DNA of 64,000 nucleotides, taken from positions 1 to 64,000 of the forward strand of contig NZ_JANCPR020000007.1 of the NCBI RefSeq assembly GCF_028657195.3, given 5' to 3'. Below the pieces are notes generated by a model, which saw only the letters and a program-made list of their open reading frames with translations, ran no database searches and was not told the DNA's origin. This document shows positions 32,465 to 41,211 of this stretch, one piece after another. This DNA is from Streptomyces iconiensis. GTDB taxonomy: Bacteria; Actinomycetota; Actinomycetes; Streptomycetales; Streptomycetaceae. A program made the translations under genes and the position numbers. The number at the start of each line of letters is the position of its first letter. Within the stretch, counting starts at the first letter, position 1.

Positions 32465-34051
32465 TCAGGGGCTTGCTGAGGGGCAGCGGCCCTCTGCGCG
32501 GGTGGTCAGGTTCGTGGGTGTGAGCCGCACTTGTTCGGCAGGAACCCGTAGTGGCGCTTCGGTTTCCGTGTTCCACAACACGACATGGCTGTCGGCGGTA
32601 CCGAAGGAGATGTACGGTCTCTGGGGAGTGAGCGTTCCGCCCTTCTCGTTCAGCCTTTTCGTGGGCACGGACGGGGTCACGCAGACCCAGGACGGGTTCA
32701 CTCCGAAGTACGGTGGCGCGGGCGTGCGCTCATCGGCGGCGCGGTTCAGAGCGGTCGCCGCCCGCTGCGGAGAAGAGAACGTGACGTCGAGGGCTGCCAG
32801 TTCAGCCAGCGCTGCGACCAGTGCGAAAACGAGCACTTCGAAGTACGCGTTGCCACGAACGAGGTGAAAGTAGCGGGCGAGGCCCCAGCCTGCGGCTACT
32901 CCGAGAAGTGCCACGAACGAGGGCCACAGCAACTGAACCGTCGCTGCGAGTTCCCAAGCGGTGCTGACTTCGGTTTCCGCGGGTGTGAGGGACAAGATAT
33001 CCGCGTACAGGTCGTGGAGGAGCGTCCGCGTGACCGGCAGCAGGGAAGCGGCGAGGGTGACGAACACCGGCAGCACGGCTACGAGAAGGCCTTGCCAGCG
33101 CCAGCGCTGTGTGAGGAGTACGAGTCCGGCGATGTAGTAGCTGGACAGTCCGTAGACCAGTGCGTCGCGGCGGCTCACTCCCTCATTCACTCCAGGGATG
33201 CCCAGCGACATCAACAGCATCAAGAGGCTGAAGATGAGAGCGACCGGCACCGCTCGGGCCCGGGTGCCCCCAAGAGGCAGTGCCAGCGCTCGCCGCCAGC
33301 CGACGGCGGCGCTGCCGATCGCCAGAGTGCCGAAAAGCACCTTGCCCAGCGGCGGCGCGTCACGGGCGAAGCTGAGCAGCAGGGCGGCGCCGATCAGCAG
33401 GCTGGTGAAGAGCAGCACCGCCCGGTTTGCCTCGCCCTCTCCGTACGGCGGAATACCGGCCCCCTCCAGCCCGTCCAGTGGGCGGACGTCCACGTTGGTA
33501 CGCGGGCCCTCGGGCGGAAGCTCCCGCGCTGCTCGCCGCGCGCCCTCCTGGCTCGCCGCACGTACCCCCTGTGCGTTGAGGTCGCACAGGCCCAGCCGGA
33601 CCGCGGTGCGGTACAACGCGCTGCGTGTCCGCCACAGCAGTCGGGACCATGTCGGAGCGTTGGCAGGCGGGGCGGTACCCGGATGGTGCCGGGTGGAGTA
33701 CACCTGCCAGGTGGGCTGGAGGGCGCGGTCGCTCGGTGTGGACAGGTACAGCCGGTCCTGAAGAGGGACTTCCGCGCTTCGGGCGGCGTCAGCCACCATC
33801 CAGCCAGCCCGTTTGTGGGCATGCCACCGCGAACCCGGAACGGGTACTTCTACCCAGTAGAAGCAGGATTCCCCCGTCGCCTCGAACGAGCGTCGCGCGA
33901 TGCGGCGTTCGTGAGGGGTGAGGTCCCGTGTGACCCAGCCGCGGGCGGCGAACTCTACTTCCGCCTTTCCCCAGGATTCGGGACCGCCTTGCGCCTCTAC
34001 GAGTGTGCTGAGCGTGGTGGTTCCCGTAGCTGGTCGGTTGTCGCGTTGCAT
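32465..34051 (-). CDS. Multi-pass membrane protein of unknown function (528 aa)
   Basis: The first 210 residues are soluble (HERRIARRSFEATGESCFYW, VEVPVPGSRWHAHKRAGWM). About eight membrane helices then follow between residues 225 and 430 (AVLLFTSLLIGAALLLSFA, AVPVALIFSLLMLLMSLG, GLLVAVLPVFVTLAASLLPV, LLWPSFVALLGVAAGWGLA, AYFEVLVFALVAALAELAAL). The soluble C-terminus contains a PYISFGTADSHVVLWNTET stretch. No transport or enzyme motif is recognised. The ATG at 34049-34051 is the first in frame and no strong ribosome binding site is obvious. Confidence 0.7.
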   Translation of the reverse strand: MQRDNRPATGTTTLSTLVEAQGGPESWGKAEVEFAARGWVTRDLTPHERRIARRSFEATGESCFYWVEVPVPGSRWHAHKRAGWMVADAARSAEVPLQDRLYLSTPSDRALQPTWQVYSTRHHPGTAPPANAPTWSRLLWRTRSALYRTAVRLGLCDLNAQGVRAASQEGARRAARELPPEGPRTNVDVRPLDGLEGAGIPPYGEGEANRAVLLFTSLLIGAALLLSFARDAPPLGKVLFGTLAIGSAAVGWRRALALPLGGTRARAVPVALIFSLLMLLMSLGIPGVNEGVSRRDALVYGLSSYYIAGLVLLTQRWRWQGLLVAVLPVFVTLAASLLPVTRTLLHDLYADILSLTPAETEVSTAWELAATVQLLWPSFVALLGVAAGWGLARYFHLVRGNAYFEVLVFALVAALAELAALDVTFSSPQRAATALNRAADERTPAPPYFGVNPSWVCVTPSVPTKRLNEKGGTLTPQRPYISFGTADSHVVLWNTETEAPLRVPAEQVRLTPTNLTTRAEGRCPSASP

Positions 34052-34451
34052 GCCTCTCCCCGATGACCGTTTACTGCCGAGCGTGGGCAGTCAAGCACCG
34101 AGGGGTGACAAAGAAGACGGGGCGAAACCTGCTACAAGACGGCGGCGGTCAGGTGCCGGAGGGCAAAGTTTCTCCGCCTCTCTCGTGTCGAACGCTGGCC
34201 GACGGACGGCTCCCTCACATGAGTTGCAGGCACCGGAAACAGACCCGGGGGCCGATCCGTATCCGAACGGGGCAGGTAGCTGGCCGATGGCCGGGACCGG
34301 GGCACGGACCAAACCTGGCAGGGACAACCCAGGGACTTCTCAGGGACTTTCAGCTCTGTCACAGGGACTTCTGGGGGACTTTCCGCCGTACAGAAGGGTA
34401 AGCCCGTGACAGAGCTGAAAGACGTGAATCACCTGGTCAGAGGTGCCGCGC
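34052..34451. other. Intergenic stretch with inverted repeat and GGGACTT reiterations
   Basis: No gene. CTTTCAGCTCTGTC (34347-34360) is perfectly complementary to GACAGAGCTGAAAG (34408-34421), and the block around 34330-34382 reiterates GGGACTT(T/C) four times. It might be a structured RNA or the debris of a small repeat element. Confidence 0.45.
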
Positions 34452-34529
34452 TCAGCATTCGATGACGTTCACCGCGAGGCCGCCCCGGGCGGTCTCCTTG
34501 TACTTGACCTTCATGTCGCTCCGGACCGA
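34452..34529 (-). pseudogene. sdaA: 3' end of sdaA (L-serine ammonia-lyase)
   Basis: On the minus strand the last codons read [20 protein letters not shown] then IEC and a stop. This is the typical C-terminus of actinomycete L-serine dehydratase. Upstream sequence is unrelated, so only about 25 codons remain. It marks a recombination scar where a housekeeping locus was cut; an intact sdaA is not in this window. Confidence 0.65.
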
Positions 34530-34570
34530 ATCGACCCTGGAGCGGACAGGTAGGGTCGGGTTGCCTTACC

Positions 34571-34705
34571 GGAGGTTGGCGGACACGAACGTCGACAACC
34601 CGCACCGGAAGGTGCGGCTGAGTTTTCTGGGGTGAATCCATGGCGATCAAGATCGTCCCTGGGGGGCCGCAGAATCTCCGTACTCTGCACCCCGATAAAC
34701 GTGCA
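34571..34705 (+). repeat. Dispersed repeat, copy 1, with a CCGCACC-GGAA-GGTGCGG hairpin
   Basis: Begins GGAGGTTGGCGGACACGAAC, contains a hairpin at 34600-34617, and ends with GCAGAATCTCCGTACTCTGC. A diverged copy spans 42831-42950 and its first part recurs at 40791-40892. It runs directly into the leader end of the CRISPR mini-array, so it may belong to an old CRISPR leader. Confidence 0.6.
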
Positions 34706-34716
34706 GGGCAGCGAGA

Positions 34717-34792
34717 CTGCTCCCCGCGCACGCGGGGATGAACCCCACGTCGCGCTCAACCACAGCGGCAAGCTGTCCTGCTCCCCGCGCAC
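34717..34792 (+). CRISPR. CRISPR mini-array, one full and one truncated type I-E-like repeat
   Basis: Repeat 1 (34717-34745, 29 nt) contains the core CTCCCCGCGCACGCGGGGAT. A 32-nt spacer (34746-34777) follows, then a repeat cut after CTGCTCCCCGCGCAC (34778-34792). The repeat and spacer lengths are those of type I-E. The sequence just upstream (TAAACGTGCAGGGCAGCGAG) closely matches that upstream of the second mini-array at 58216, suggesting a conserved leader end. No cas gene is near. Confidence 0.75.
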
Positions 34793-34827
34793 CCGCCCCG
34801 GCCCTGGCCACGCGTCATGATGGCCGG

Positions 34828-36513
34828 ATGAACACGAGCGCATCGGGCCCCATGGCCGACGGGCCCACGCTGACACAGATACTGCGGCAGACCGGTTCCG
34901 GTGTCCTGGATGTGGCGGTGGCGCCACGGGGTACCGACGTGCCGGTGACCGATGTGGTGCTGCACGATCCGGGGGACGCGCATGGCAGTTCCAGGGAGGC
35001 GGCCGGACTGGTGCTGCTCGCGGTGGGTCTGGAGGCCACCTCGCCGGAGGCGGAGGAGGTGGTACGCGCGGCCGGCCACGCGGGGGCTACCGCGGTGGTC
35101 ATGCGGTGCGGTGCGCAGGGTGTGCACCCGGCGCTCGCCGGAGCGGCTGCGCAGGGGCGTACCGCGCTGCTGACCCGGGGCCCCGGAATCGGCTGGACCG
35201 ACGTGCTGGGCCGTTTGCGTACCGCCCTGGCGCAGAGCATCGAGACCGGCTCGCAGGCCGTGGACGGGCTGCGGCTCGGGGACCTGTCCGGTCTGGCCAA
35301 CACGGTGGCGGACCTGGTGGGCGGTGCGATCACCATCGAGGATCCGCAGTCGCGGGTTCTGGCGTACTCCCGGATGGACAGCGAACCCGACTCGATGCGA
35401 AGACTCACCATCCTGGGCCAGCAGGTTCCGCGCTGGCGCGTCGAGGAGCTGCGCGAGAGTGGTTTCTTCCGGGCACTGTGGAGCGCCGAGGGCGCGGTTC
35501 GGCGGCCCGCCGAGGGCCCGTACGCCGAGCGCCTGGCCGTCGCGGTGCGGCACGGGAGCGAGGTCCTCGGGTCGATCTGGGCAGCCGCCGACGGGGTTCC
35601 GCTCTCCGAGGAGTCGGAGGCGGCGCTGCGCACCGCGGCACGCGCCGCCGTGCCGCACCTGGTCCACCACAGGGCGTGGGGCCGGGAGGCGGCCAGGAGA
35701 CAGGAAGAAGCCGTAAGGACGCTGCTGGCGGGGGACGGCGACGTCGAGCAGGCCGCGCAGTTCCTTGGTCTGGCGCCCGACCGGTCCTACGCCGTGGTGG
35801 TGGCGGAGGCCCACGACACCAGGACGCTGGACGCCACGGTCCGGGGCACGGACGGCGACGGCATCGCCGCACCCGTCGAAACGGCCGAGCAACGAGTGCT
35901 GGACGTACTGGCTCTGCAGGCAGCTGCCCACCGGCGGGGATGCGTGACGGCACGCTCGGGCCGGCGTCTCTTCGTCCTGGTTCCCGCGACGGAAGACACC
36001 GCCGAACCGGTGCGGCGACTGGTGGCGACGGCGCGTTCGGTGCCGCGCACCGTGGTCTTCGCGGGGGTGGGCCCTGCGGCCGGGGACCTGACCGGTCTGC
36101 CCGCTTCCCGGGAGGCGGCCGAACTCGTGGTGCGGGTCCTGCGGCAACGTGCGTCGGCGGGCCCGGCGGCCTCCGTGGAATCGGCCTGGGCACTCCACGG
36201 CGAGGTCGCGTCGCCGGCCGCGCTGCTGCGTGTCATGGATCATCTGGAGCCGCTGTGGCGGGACATGTCGGGACCCGTGCATGACATGGTCGCGCACGAC
36301 CAGGTGCACGGTTCGGAGTACGGCGCGTCGGCCGCGGCCTACCTGCACGCGCTCGGTGACACCACGAAGGCCGCGGCACGCCTCAACGTCCACCCCAACA
36401 CGCTGCGTTACCGGCTCCGTCGGGCCCGCGAACTGTTCGGTGTCGATCTCGGTGACGCCGACGGACGGCTGCTGGCGGACATCGGACTGCGCCTGGCCCG
36501 CCGCACGCCGTGA
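34828..36513 (+). CDS. PucR-family transcriptional regulator
   Basis: This 561-residue regulator has an N-terminal PucR-type ligand domain (LTQILRQTGSGVLDVAVAPR, SREAAGLVLLAVGLEATSPE), a GAF-like middle part (IEDPQSRVLAYSRMDSEPD) and a GGDEF-like degenerate region. The C-terminal PucR HTH is AYLHALGDTTKAAARLNVHP followed by NTLRYRLRRARELFGVDL. ATG at 34828-34830 begins the conserved part. Members control purine, amino-acid or amine catabolism. Standing upstream of a PLP enzyme, D-aminopeptidase and permease in the same direction, it is likely their regulator. Confidence 0.88.
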   Translation: MNTSASGPMADGPTLTQILRQTGSGVLDVAVAPRGTDVPVTDVVLHDPGDAHGSSREAAGLVLLAVGLEATSPEAEEVVRAAGHAGATAVVMRCGAQGVHPALAGAAAQGRTALLTRGPGIGWTDVLGRLRTALAQSIETGSQAVDGLRLGDLSGLANTVADLVGGAITIEDPQSRVLAYSRMDSEPDSMRRLTILGQQVPRWRVEELRESGFFRALWSAEGAVRRPAEGPYAERLAVAVRHGSEVLGSIWAAADGVPLSEESEAALRTAARAAVPHLVHHRAWGREAARRQEEAVRTLLAGDGDVEQAAQFLGLAPDRSYAVVVAEAHDTRTLDATVRGTDGDGIAAPVETAEQRVLDVLALQAAAHRRGCVTARSGRRLFVLVPATEDTAEPVRRLVATARSVPRTVVFAGVGPAAGDLTGLPASREAAELVVRVLRQRASAGPAASVESAWALHGEVASPAALLRVMDHLEPLWRDMSGPVHDMVAHDQVHGSEYGASAAAYLHALGDTTKAAARLNVHPNTLRYRLRRARELFGVDLGDADGRLLADIGLRLARRTP

Positions 36514-36814
36514 ACAGGAAGGAATGCCTTGAACGGGGTGGAGTTCCTCGGACAGGGTGGAGTGCCTCGAACGGGGCGAGTGCCGTGAACGGGGCGGGCA
36601 GGCGCGGGACATGCGCGTCGGCTTCATGATCATTCTCTTGTCGGGGAGCACATCCGTGCAGCTCGGACATGGTCGTCCGAGCTGAAGACGTTCCCTTCCC
36701 CTCCGTTGAAACTGTCATGGCGACTCGCGTTCGTCCGGGCAGCTCCCTCCGGGGTGCCCAGCGGCGTCACATGCGCAGGACGGGTCGCGTCTCTTCCGAC
36801 GTAGGTATCGAGGT
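36514..36814. promoter_or_regulatory. Intergenic region with short direct repeats
   Basis: The first 90 bp reiterate GAACGGGG(T/C)GG...GTGCC about four times (36516-36602). The remainder, before the PLP-enzyme gene, should hold its promoter; no clear boxes were assigned. Confidence 0.4.
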
Positions 36815-38305
36815 GTGGTGCACGTGACTTCCGGTCTGGCCAATCGACGGCGAACGGCCCGCGAGGCGGCGTTGAAGGCCGCCGTCGCCGAGGAACTGCT
36901 CGGCCCGCACGCGCCGGTGATCGGCCTCCTGGACGTGGACGGGGTACGGGCCGCCGTCGCCGACCTGCACCGTGCGTTCGAAGGGCCGGCGACGGTGCAG
37001 CACACGTTCGCGGCCAAGGCATGCGGCCTCGTCCCCGTGCTGCGGCTGCTCGCGCAGGCCGGAATGGGGTGTGAGGTGGCCTCACCCGGCGAACTGCACC
37101 AGGCACTTGCCGCGGGCTTCGACTACGACCAACTCGTCTTCGACAGCCCGGCGAAAACCGTGGAGGAACTGGAGTTCGCGCTCAGCCACGGCATCGCCGT
37201 CAACCTGGACAACTTCCAGGAACTCGCCCGGGTCGACCGCCTGCTGGACGGCCGGGACGCCACCGGCCCCATCGGGCTACGGGTCAATCCGCAGGTCGGT
37301 GCGGGAGCCATCGGTGCCATGAGCACCGCAACCGCGACCTCCAAGTTCGGCGTCGCGCTCCGGGACCCGGGAGCCGTCGAGGCGGTCATCGAGGCGTTCG
37401 CCGCCCGGCCGTGGCTCGATCGGCTGCACGCGCACGTGGGTTCGCAGGGGTGCCCCCTGCCCCTCATCGCGCAGGGAGTACGGGCGGCGTACGAGCTGGC
37501 CGAGCAGATCAACGAGACGCTGGGGCGCCGCCAGGTGACCGGCCTGGACATCGGAGGCGGTCTGCCGGTGGACTTCAGCACCGACGAGGACCTGCCCGGC
37601 TACGCCGACTACGTGGCGGAGCTGCGCGCCGCAGCGCCCGGTCTGTTCGACGGCCGCTACACCCTGGTCACCGAGTTCGGCCGCTCGCTGCTCGCCAAGA
37701 GCGGCACCATCGCCTCCCACGTCGAGTACACCAAGTCGGCCGGCGGACGCGACATCGCGGTCACCCACGCCGGGGCCCAAGTGGCCACCCGCACCGTCTT
37801 CATGCCGGACGCCTGGCCGCTGAGGGTCGGCGTCTTCGACGCCAGGGGCCAGGCCAAGCAGGGACCCGAACGGACCGTGGACATCGCGGGCCCCTGCTGC
37901 TTCGCGGGGGATCTGACGGCCGTCGGACGTGACCTTCCGCCCATCGCTCCGGGCGACGTCGTCGCCCTGTACGACACCGGCGCCTACTACTTCTCCTCGC
38001 ACTTCTCCTACAACTCCCTTCCCCGGCCGGCCGTCTACGGCTACCGCGTGGACGCCGAGGGGCGGGTGACCTTCGCCCCCGTGCGGTCGGCTCAGAGCCT
38101 GCGCGAGGTGGTCGAAGAGAGCGGAGCCGCGCACACCGAAGCCCTGCTGGCGCTGGCCACGGGCACGTCCACCTCCACCTCCACCTCCTCGTCCTCGGCT
38201 ACGGGCACGTCCTCGGCCACGGCCCGGACCACGACCACGGGCACGGGCACGGGCACGGGCACGGAGGACACCGTGCCGGGCCGTGACGAGCAGGTGATCG
38301 CATGA
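36815..38305 (+). CDS. Fold-type III PLP enzyme (diaminopimelate-decarboxylase-like)
   Basis: The 496-residue protein has the alanine-racemase/LysA barrel: PLP lysine in HTFAAKACGLVP (Lys near 68), ASPGELHQAL, LHAHVGSQGCPLP, TGLDIGGGLPVDF for phosphate binding and VTEFGRSLLAKSG. The LysA CESxD element is replaced by CCFAGD, so substrate and reaction may differ from diaminopimelate decarboxylase; it could decarboxylate or racemise another amino acid. The C-terminal 60 residues are a Ser/Thr/Gly tract. GTG at 36815 or 36824 can be the start; AGGT precedes both. Its stop overlaps the M55 peptidase start (ATGA). Confidence 0.8.
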   Translation: MVHVTSGLANRRRTAREAALKAAVAEELLGPHAPVIGLLDVDGVRAAVADLHRAFEGPATVQHTFAAKACGLVPVLRLLAQAGMGCEVASPGELHQALAAGFDYDQLVFDSPAKTVEELEFALSHGIAVNLDNFQELARVDRLLDGRDATGPIGLRVNPQVGAGAIGAMSTATATSKFGVALRDPGAVEAVIEAFAARPWLDRLHAHVGSQGCPLPLIAQGVRAAYELAEQINETLGRRQVTGLDIGGGLPVDFSTDEDLPGYADYVAELRAAAPGLFDGRYTLVTEFGRSLLAKSGTIASHVEYTKSAGGRDIAVTHAGAQVATRTVFMPDAWPLRVGVFDARGQAKQGPERTVDIAGPCCFAGDLTAVGRDLPPIAPGDVVALYDTGAYYFSSHFSYNSLPRPAVYGYRVDAEGRVTFAPVRSAQSLREVVEESGAAHTEALLALATGTSTSTSTSSSSATGTSSATARTTTTGTGTGTGTEDTVPGRDEQVIA

Positions 38306-39135
38306 CGCGGGTGCTCATCTCCGCTGACATGGAGGGTGCCACCGGGACAGTTCTGCCCACCGATGTGGAGGCCGGGACCCCGGAGTACCAGCGCTTCCGC
38401 CGCCTGCTCACCGGGGACGTCAACGCCGCCGTCGCGGGCTTTGCCGATGCCGGAGCGGACGAGGTGATCGTCAACGACGCCCACTGCGGCATGAACAACG
38501 TGCTCATCGAGGAAGTGGATCCGCGCGCACTGCTCATCACCGGCCGCCACAAGCCGCTCGGCATGATGCAGGGCCTGGAGGACGGCGTCGATGCCGTGGC
38601 CTTCGTCGGCTACCACACGGGCGCGGGGGAGCAGGGCGTCCTGGCGCACACGTACCTCTCGCACAGCATCCTCGGGGTCCGTATCGACGGTCGCCCCGCC
38701 GACGAGGGAGCGCTCAACGCGCTGGTGGCCGCCGAGGCGGGAGTCCCGGTGGTGCTGGTCACCGGCGACGATGCCACCTGCCACCAGGCCGCCGGGTACG
38801 CGCCCGGCTGCCGCACCGTCGCCGTGAAGAAGGCGATCTCCCGCCACGCGGCGGTCTGTCGTACCCCTGCTGCCACCTCGGCCGAGATCCGCCGGGAGGC
38901 CGCAGCGGCGCTGAACGCACCACCGACATGCCCCGCGCCGGAGGTCACAGGGCACGTGGTAGAGATCGACCTGGACAGCCCTCACCAGGCGGAACGCGCC
39001 TGCTCGCTTCCCGGAGTTACCGCCTCCGGGCCGCGCGGGGTGCGTCTGGAGAGCCCGGACGCCCGCGAGGCGCTACGCCGCTTCCGTGCCCTGACCTGGG
39101 TGATCGGCGGCGGTCGCGAGGACGACTGGACCTGA
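38302..39135 (+). CDS. M55-family D-aminopeptidase (DppA-like)
   Basis: The 277-residue zinc peptidase carries all DppA signatures: SADMEGATG (Asp9, Glu11), NDAHCGMNN (His61), GYHTGAGEQG (His105), LAHTYLSH (His116, the presumed nucleophile position) and DEGALNALVA (Glu135). DppA releases D-amino acids such as D-Ala from the N-terminus of D-peptides and assembles as a decameric cytoplasmic ring. The ATG overlaps the PLP enzyme's stop, so the two are co-translated. It could supply a free D-amino acid to the PLP enzyme. Confidence 0.9.
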   Translation: MTRVLISADMEGATGTVLPTDVEAGTPEYQRFRRLLTGDVNAAVAGFADAGADEVIVNDAHCGMNNVLIEEVDPRALLITGRHKPLGMMQGLEDGVDAVAFVGYHTGAGEQGVLAHTYLSHSILGVRIDGRPADEGALNALVAAEAGVPVVLVTGDDATCHQAAGYAPGCRTVAVKKAISRHAAVCRTPAATSAEIRREAAAALNAPPTCPAPEVTGHVVEIDLDSPHQAERACSLPGVTASGPRGVRLESPDAREALRRFRALTWVIGGGREDDWT

Positions 39136-39268
39136 CCGAACCGTCACCGTCCCCGGAGTCCCCCCAGCCCCGCTCGCCCGGCCCGACACGGTTCCGCGGG
39201 CCCCCCAACCCCGGAGCACCGCACGGAGGTACGCCCCGTGGCCGCTCCCTGCCCCCTCAGGAGTACCC

Positions 39269-40705
39269 ATGCCCACTGCCGCTCAGGACAGAGAACAACC
39301 ACAGCTGAACCGTTCACTGCGCAATCGCCATATGTCGATGATCGCCATCGGCGGCGCGATCGGTGCGGGGCTCTTCGTGGGCAGCGGATCGGTGATCAAG
39401 ACCGCGGGGCCGGCCGCGATCATCTCCTACTGCCTCGCCGGGGCACTCGTGCTGTGCACCATGCGCATGCTGGGTGAGATGGTCGTGGCACGGCCCTCCA
39501 CAGGGTCCTTCTCCGATTACGCACGGAGCGCGATCGGCCCCTGGGCCGGGTTCACCATCGGCTGGCTCTACTGGTACTACTACGTCATCATCGTGGCCGT
39601 CGAAGCGGTCGCGGGTGCCGCGATCCTGCACAACTGGCTCGATGTGCCGCTGTGGGTACTCGCCATGGGCCTGATGGCCGTGATGACGGCCACCAACTTG
39701 TTCTCCGTGAAGTCCTTCGGCGAGTTCGAGTTCTGGTTCTCCTCCGTCAAGGTAGCCGCGATCGTGGCCTTCCTGATCGTCGGCGGGCTCCACGTCTTCG
39801 GTGCCTGGCCGGGCAGTTCCCTCGACTTCTCCCATCTGACCTCGCACGGCGGCTTCGCTCCGAACGGATCGACGGCGATCTTCTCGGCCATCGTCGTGGT
39901 CATCTTCGCCTTCGGCGGCGCGGAGATCGTCACCATCGCCGCGGCCGAGAGCAAGGAGCCGCAGCGATCCGTGGCGCGTGCGACCACCGGCATCATCTGG
40001 CGGATCATCCTCTTCTACGTCGGCTCGATCGTCCTCGTCGTCACGATCGTTCCCTGGGACAGCGCAAAGGTGCTGGCCAGTCCCTATGTGGCCGCGTGGA
40101 ACGCGATCGGCCTCAAGGGCGCCGGCACGGTGATGGACGTGGTGATCCTCACCGCTGTGCTGAGTGTGCTCAACTCCTCGGTCTACGTCTCCTCGCGCAT
40201 GCTGTTCGCACTGGCCTCGCACGGTGACGCTCCCAAGTGGTCGGTGAAGACCAACAAGCGCCAGGTGCCGGTCCGCGCGATCCTCGCCGGGACCGCGGTC
40301 GGATGGATATCCGTGATCCTGGCCTACCTCTCACCGGACACGGTGTTCAGCTTCCTGGTCAACTCCTCCGGCGCTGTCGCGATCTTCATGTACCTCATGA
40401 TCGGCATCTCCCAACTGAGAATGCGGCGACGCCTGGAGCGTGAGGACCCCGGGCGCCTGACCCTGCGCATGTGGCTCTTCCCGTACCTGACCTGGCTGGT
40501 GATGGCCGGCTTCGCCGCCGTCCTGGTGGCCATGGCAGTGATCGACGACCAGCGGGCGCAGCTGTTCACCAGCCTCGGCAGCCTCGCCGTCGTCCTGCTC
40601 GCCTACGCGGCACGCCGCGCCTTCGGCCCCCGCAGCGAACCGGCCCCCCAGGACACGGCCGACTCCGCCACGGACCGGGCAACGCAATCGGTCTCCGCGA
40701 CCTGA
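39269..40705 (+). CDS. APC-family amino-acid permease
   Basis: A 478-residue protein with 12 membrane helices and the AAT-family start GGAIGAGLFVGSGSVI, then LVLCTMRMLGEMVVARPSTG. FAFGGAEIVTIAAAESKEPQ is the conserved helix 6 region, with SSVYVSSRMLFALASHGDAP later. CAGGAG precedes the ATG. It should import amino acids by proton symport. Located after the PucR-PLP-M55 genes with a strong terminator downstream, it probably completes that catabolic unit. Confidence 0.9.
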   Translation: MPTAAQDREQPQLNRSLRNRHMSMIAIGGAIGAGLFVGSGSVIKTAGPAAIISYCLAGALVLCTMRMLGEMVVARPSTGSFSDYARSAIGPWAGFTIGWLYWYYYVIIVAVEAVAGAAILHNWLDVPLWVLAMGLMAVMTATNLFSVKSFGEFEFWFSSVKVAAIVAFLIVGGLHVFGAWPGSSLDFSHLTSHGGFAPNGSTAIFSAIVVVIFAFGGAEIVTIAAAESKEPQRSVARATTGIIWRIILFYVGSIVLVVTIVPWDSAKVLASPYVAAWNAIGLKGAGTVMDVVILTAVLSVLNSSVYVSSRMLFALASHGDAPKWSVKTNKRQVPVRAILAGTAVGWISVILAYLSPDTVFSFLVNSSGAVAIFMYLMIGISQLRMRRRLEREDPGRLTLRMWLFPYLTWLVMAGFAAVLVAMAVIDDQRAQLFTSLGSLAVVLLAYAARRAFGPRSEPAPQDTADSATDRATQSVSAT

Positions 40706-41211
40706 TCCCCCCGGGGGGCTTCCTCCGGCCCCTCCCCGCCCGTACCGGCCATGCACGTGCCGCCGCCGGTACCGTGCCGGTTGCCTGGCGGAGGTTGGCG
40801 GACACGAACGGCGACGAGCGGATACGAACGGCGACGAGCGGATACGAGCGGGCACGAACAGCGACAACCCGCACCGGAAGGTGCGGGTTGTCTTTCCTTG
40901 CGTGACGGTGCGGAGACGCATGTCCTGTCCCGCGACCTGGGGTTGTGTCAGGCGGTAGACAACTGCCACCCGGCGAGACCGTTGAGGGCGTCGTGCACCA
41001 CCGTCCATCGCATGGTCAGAGCGTCACAACCCGGGGGGGGGCATGAGCCCGGATGCGGGCTGCCGGAGCGGAACTCGGCCTGCTGGAGCGGAACTCGCGT
41101 GGACAAGGCCCTGGGGCTGGGCGCGTGTGACGCACGCGATCGCGCTGTGCGGCCGACGAGTCTTCCCTGGTCCTGGAATGGCCCTGCCCTGGCCCTGGTC
41201 GGACGGGCGGA
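40706..41211. other. Intergenic region after the permease gene
   Basis: No gene. It contains part of the dispersed GGAGGTTGGCGGACACGAA repeat (40791 onward) with short ACGAACGGCGACGAGCGGAT reiterations and a strong terminator at 40863-40892. The remaining 300 bp before the PIG-L gene's stop shows nothing clear. Confidence 0.5.
40863..40892 (+). terminator. Strong terminator with GGAA tetraloop
   Basis: GACAACCCGCACC (40863-40875) pairs with GGTGCGGGTTGTC (40880-40892) around GGAA, followed by TTTCCTT. The same hairpin core appears at 34600 and 42860. It ends the permease transcript about 160 bp downstream of its stop. Confidence 0.8.

Noticed and set aside
36815..38305. Naming the PLP enzyme as lysA
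   Set aside because: The active-site CESxD element is changed and the genomic context is a peptidase and permease, not lysine biosynthesis.
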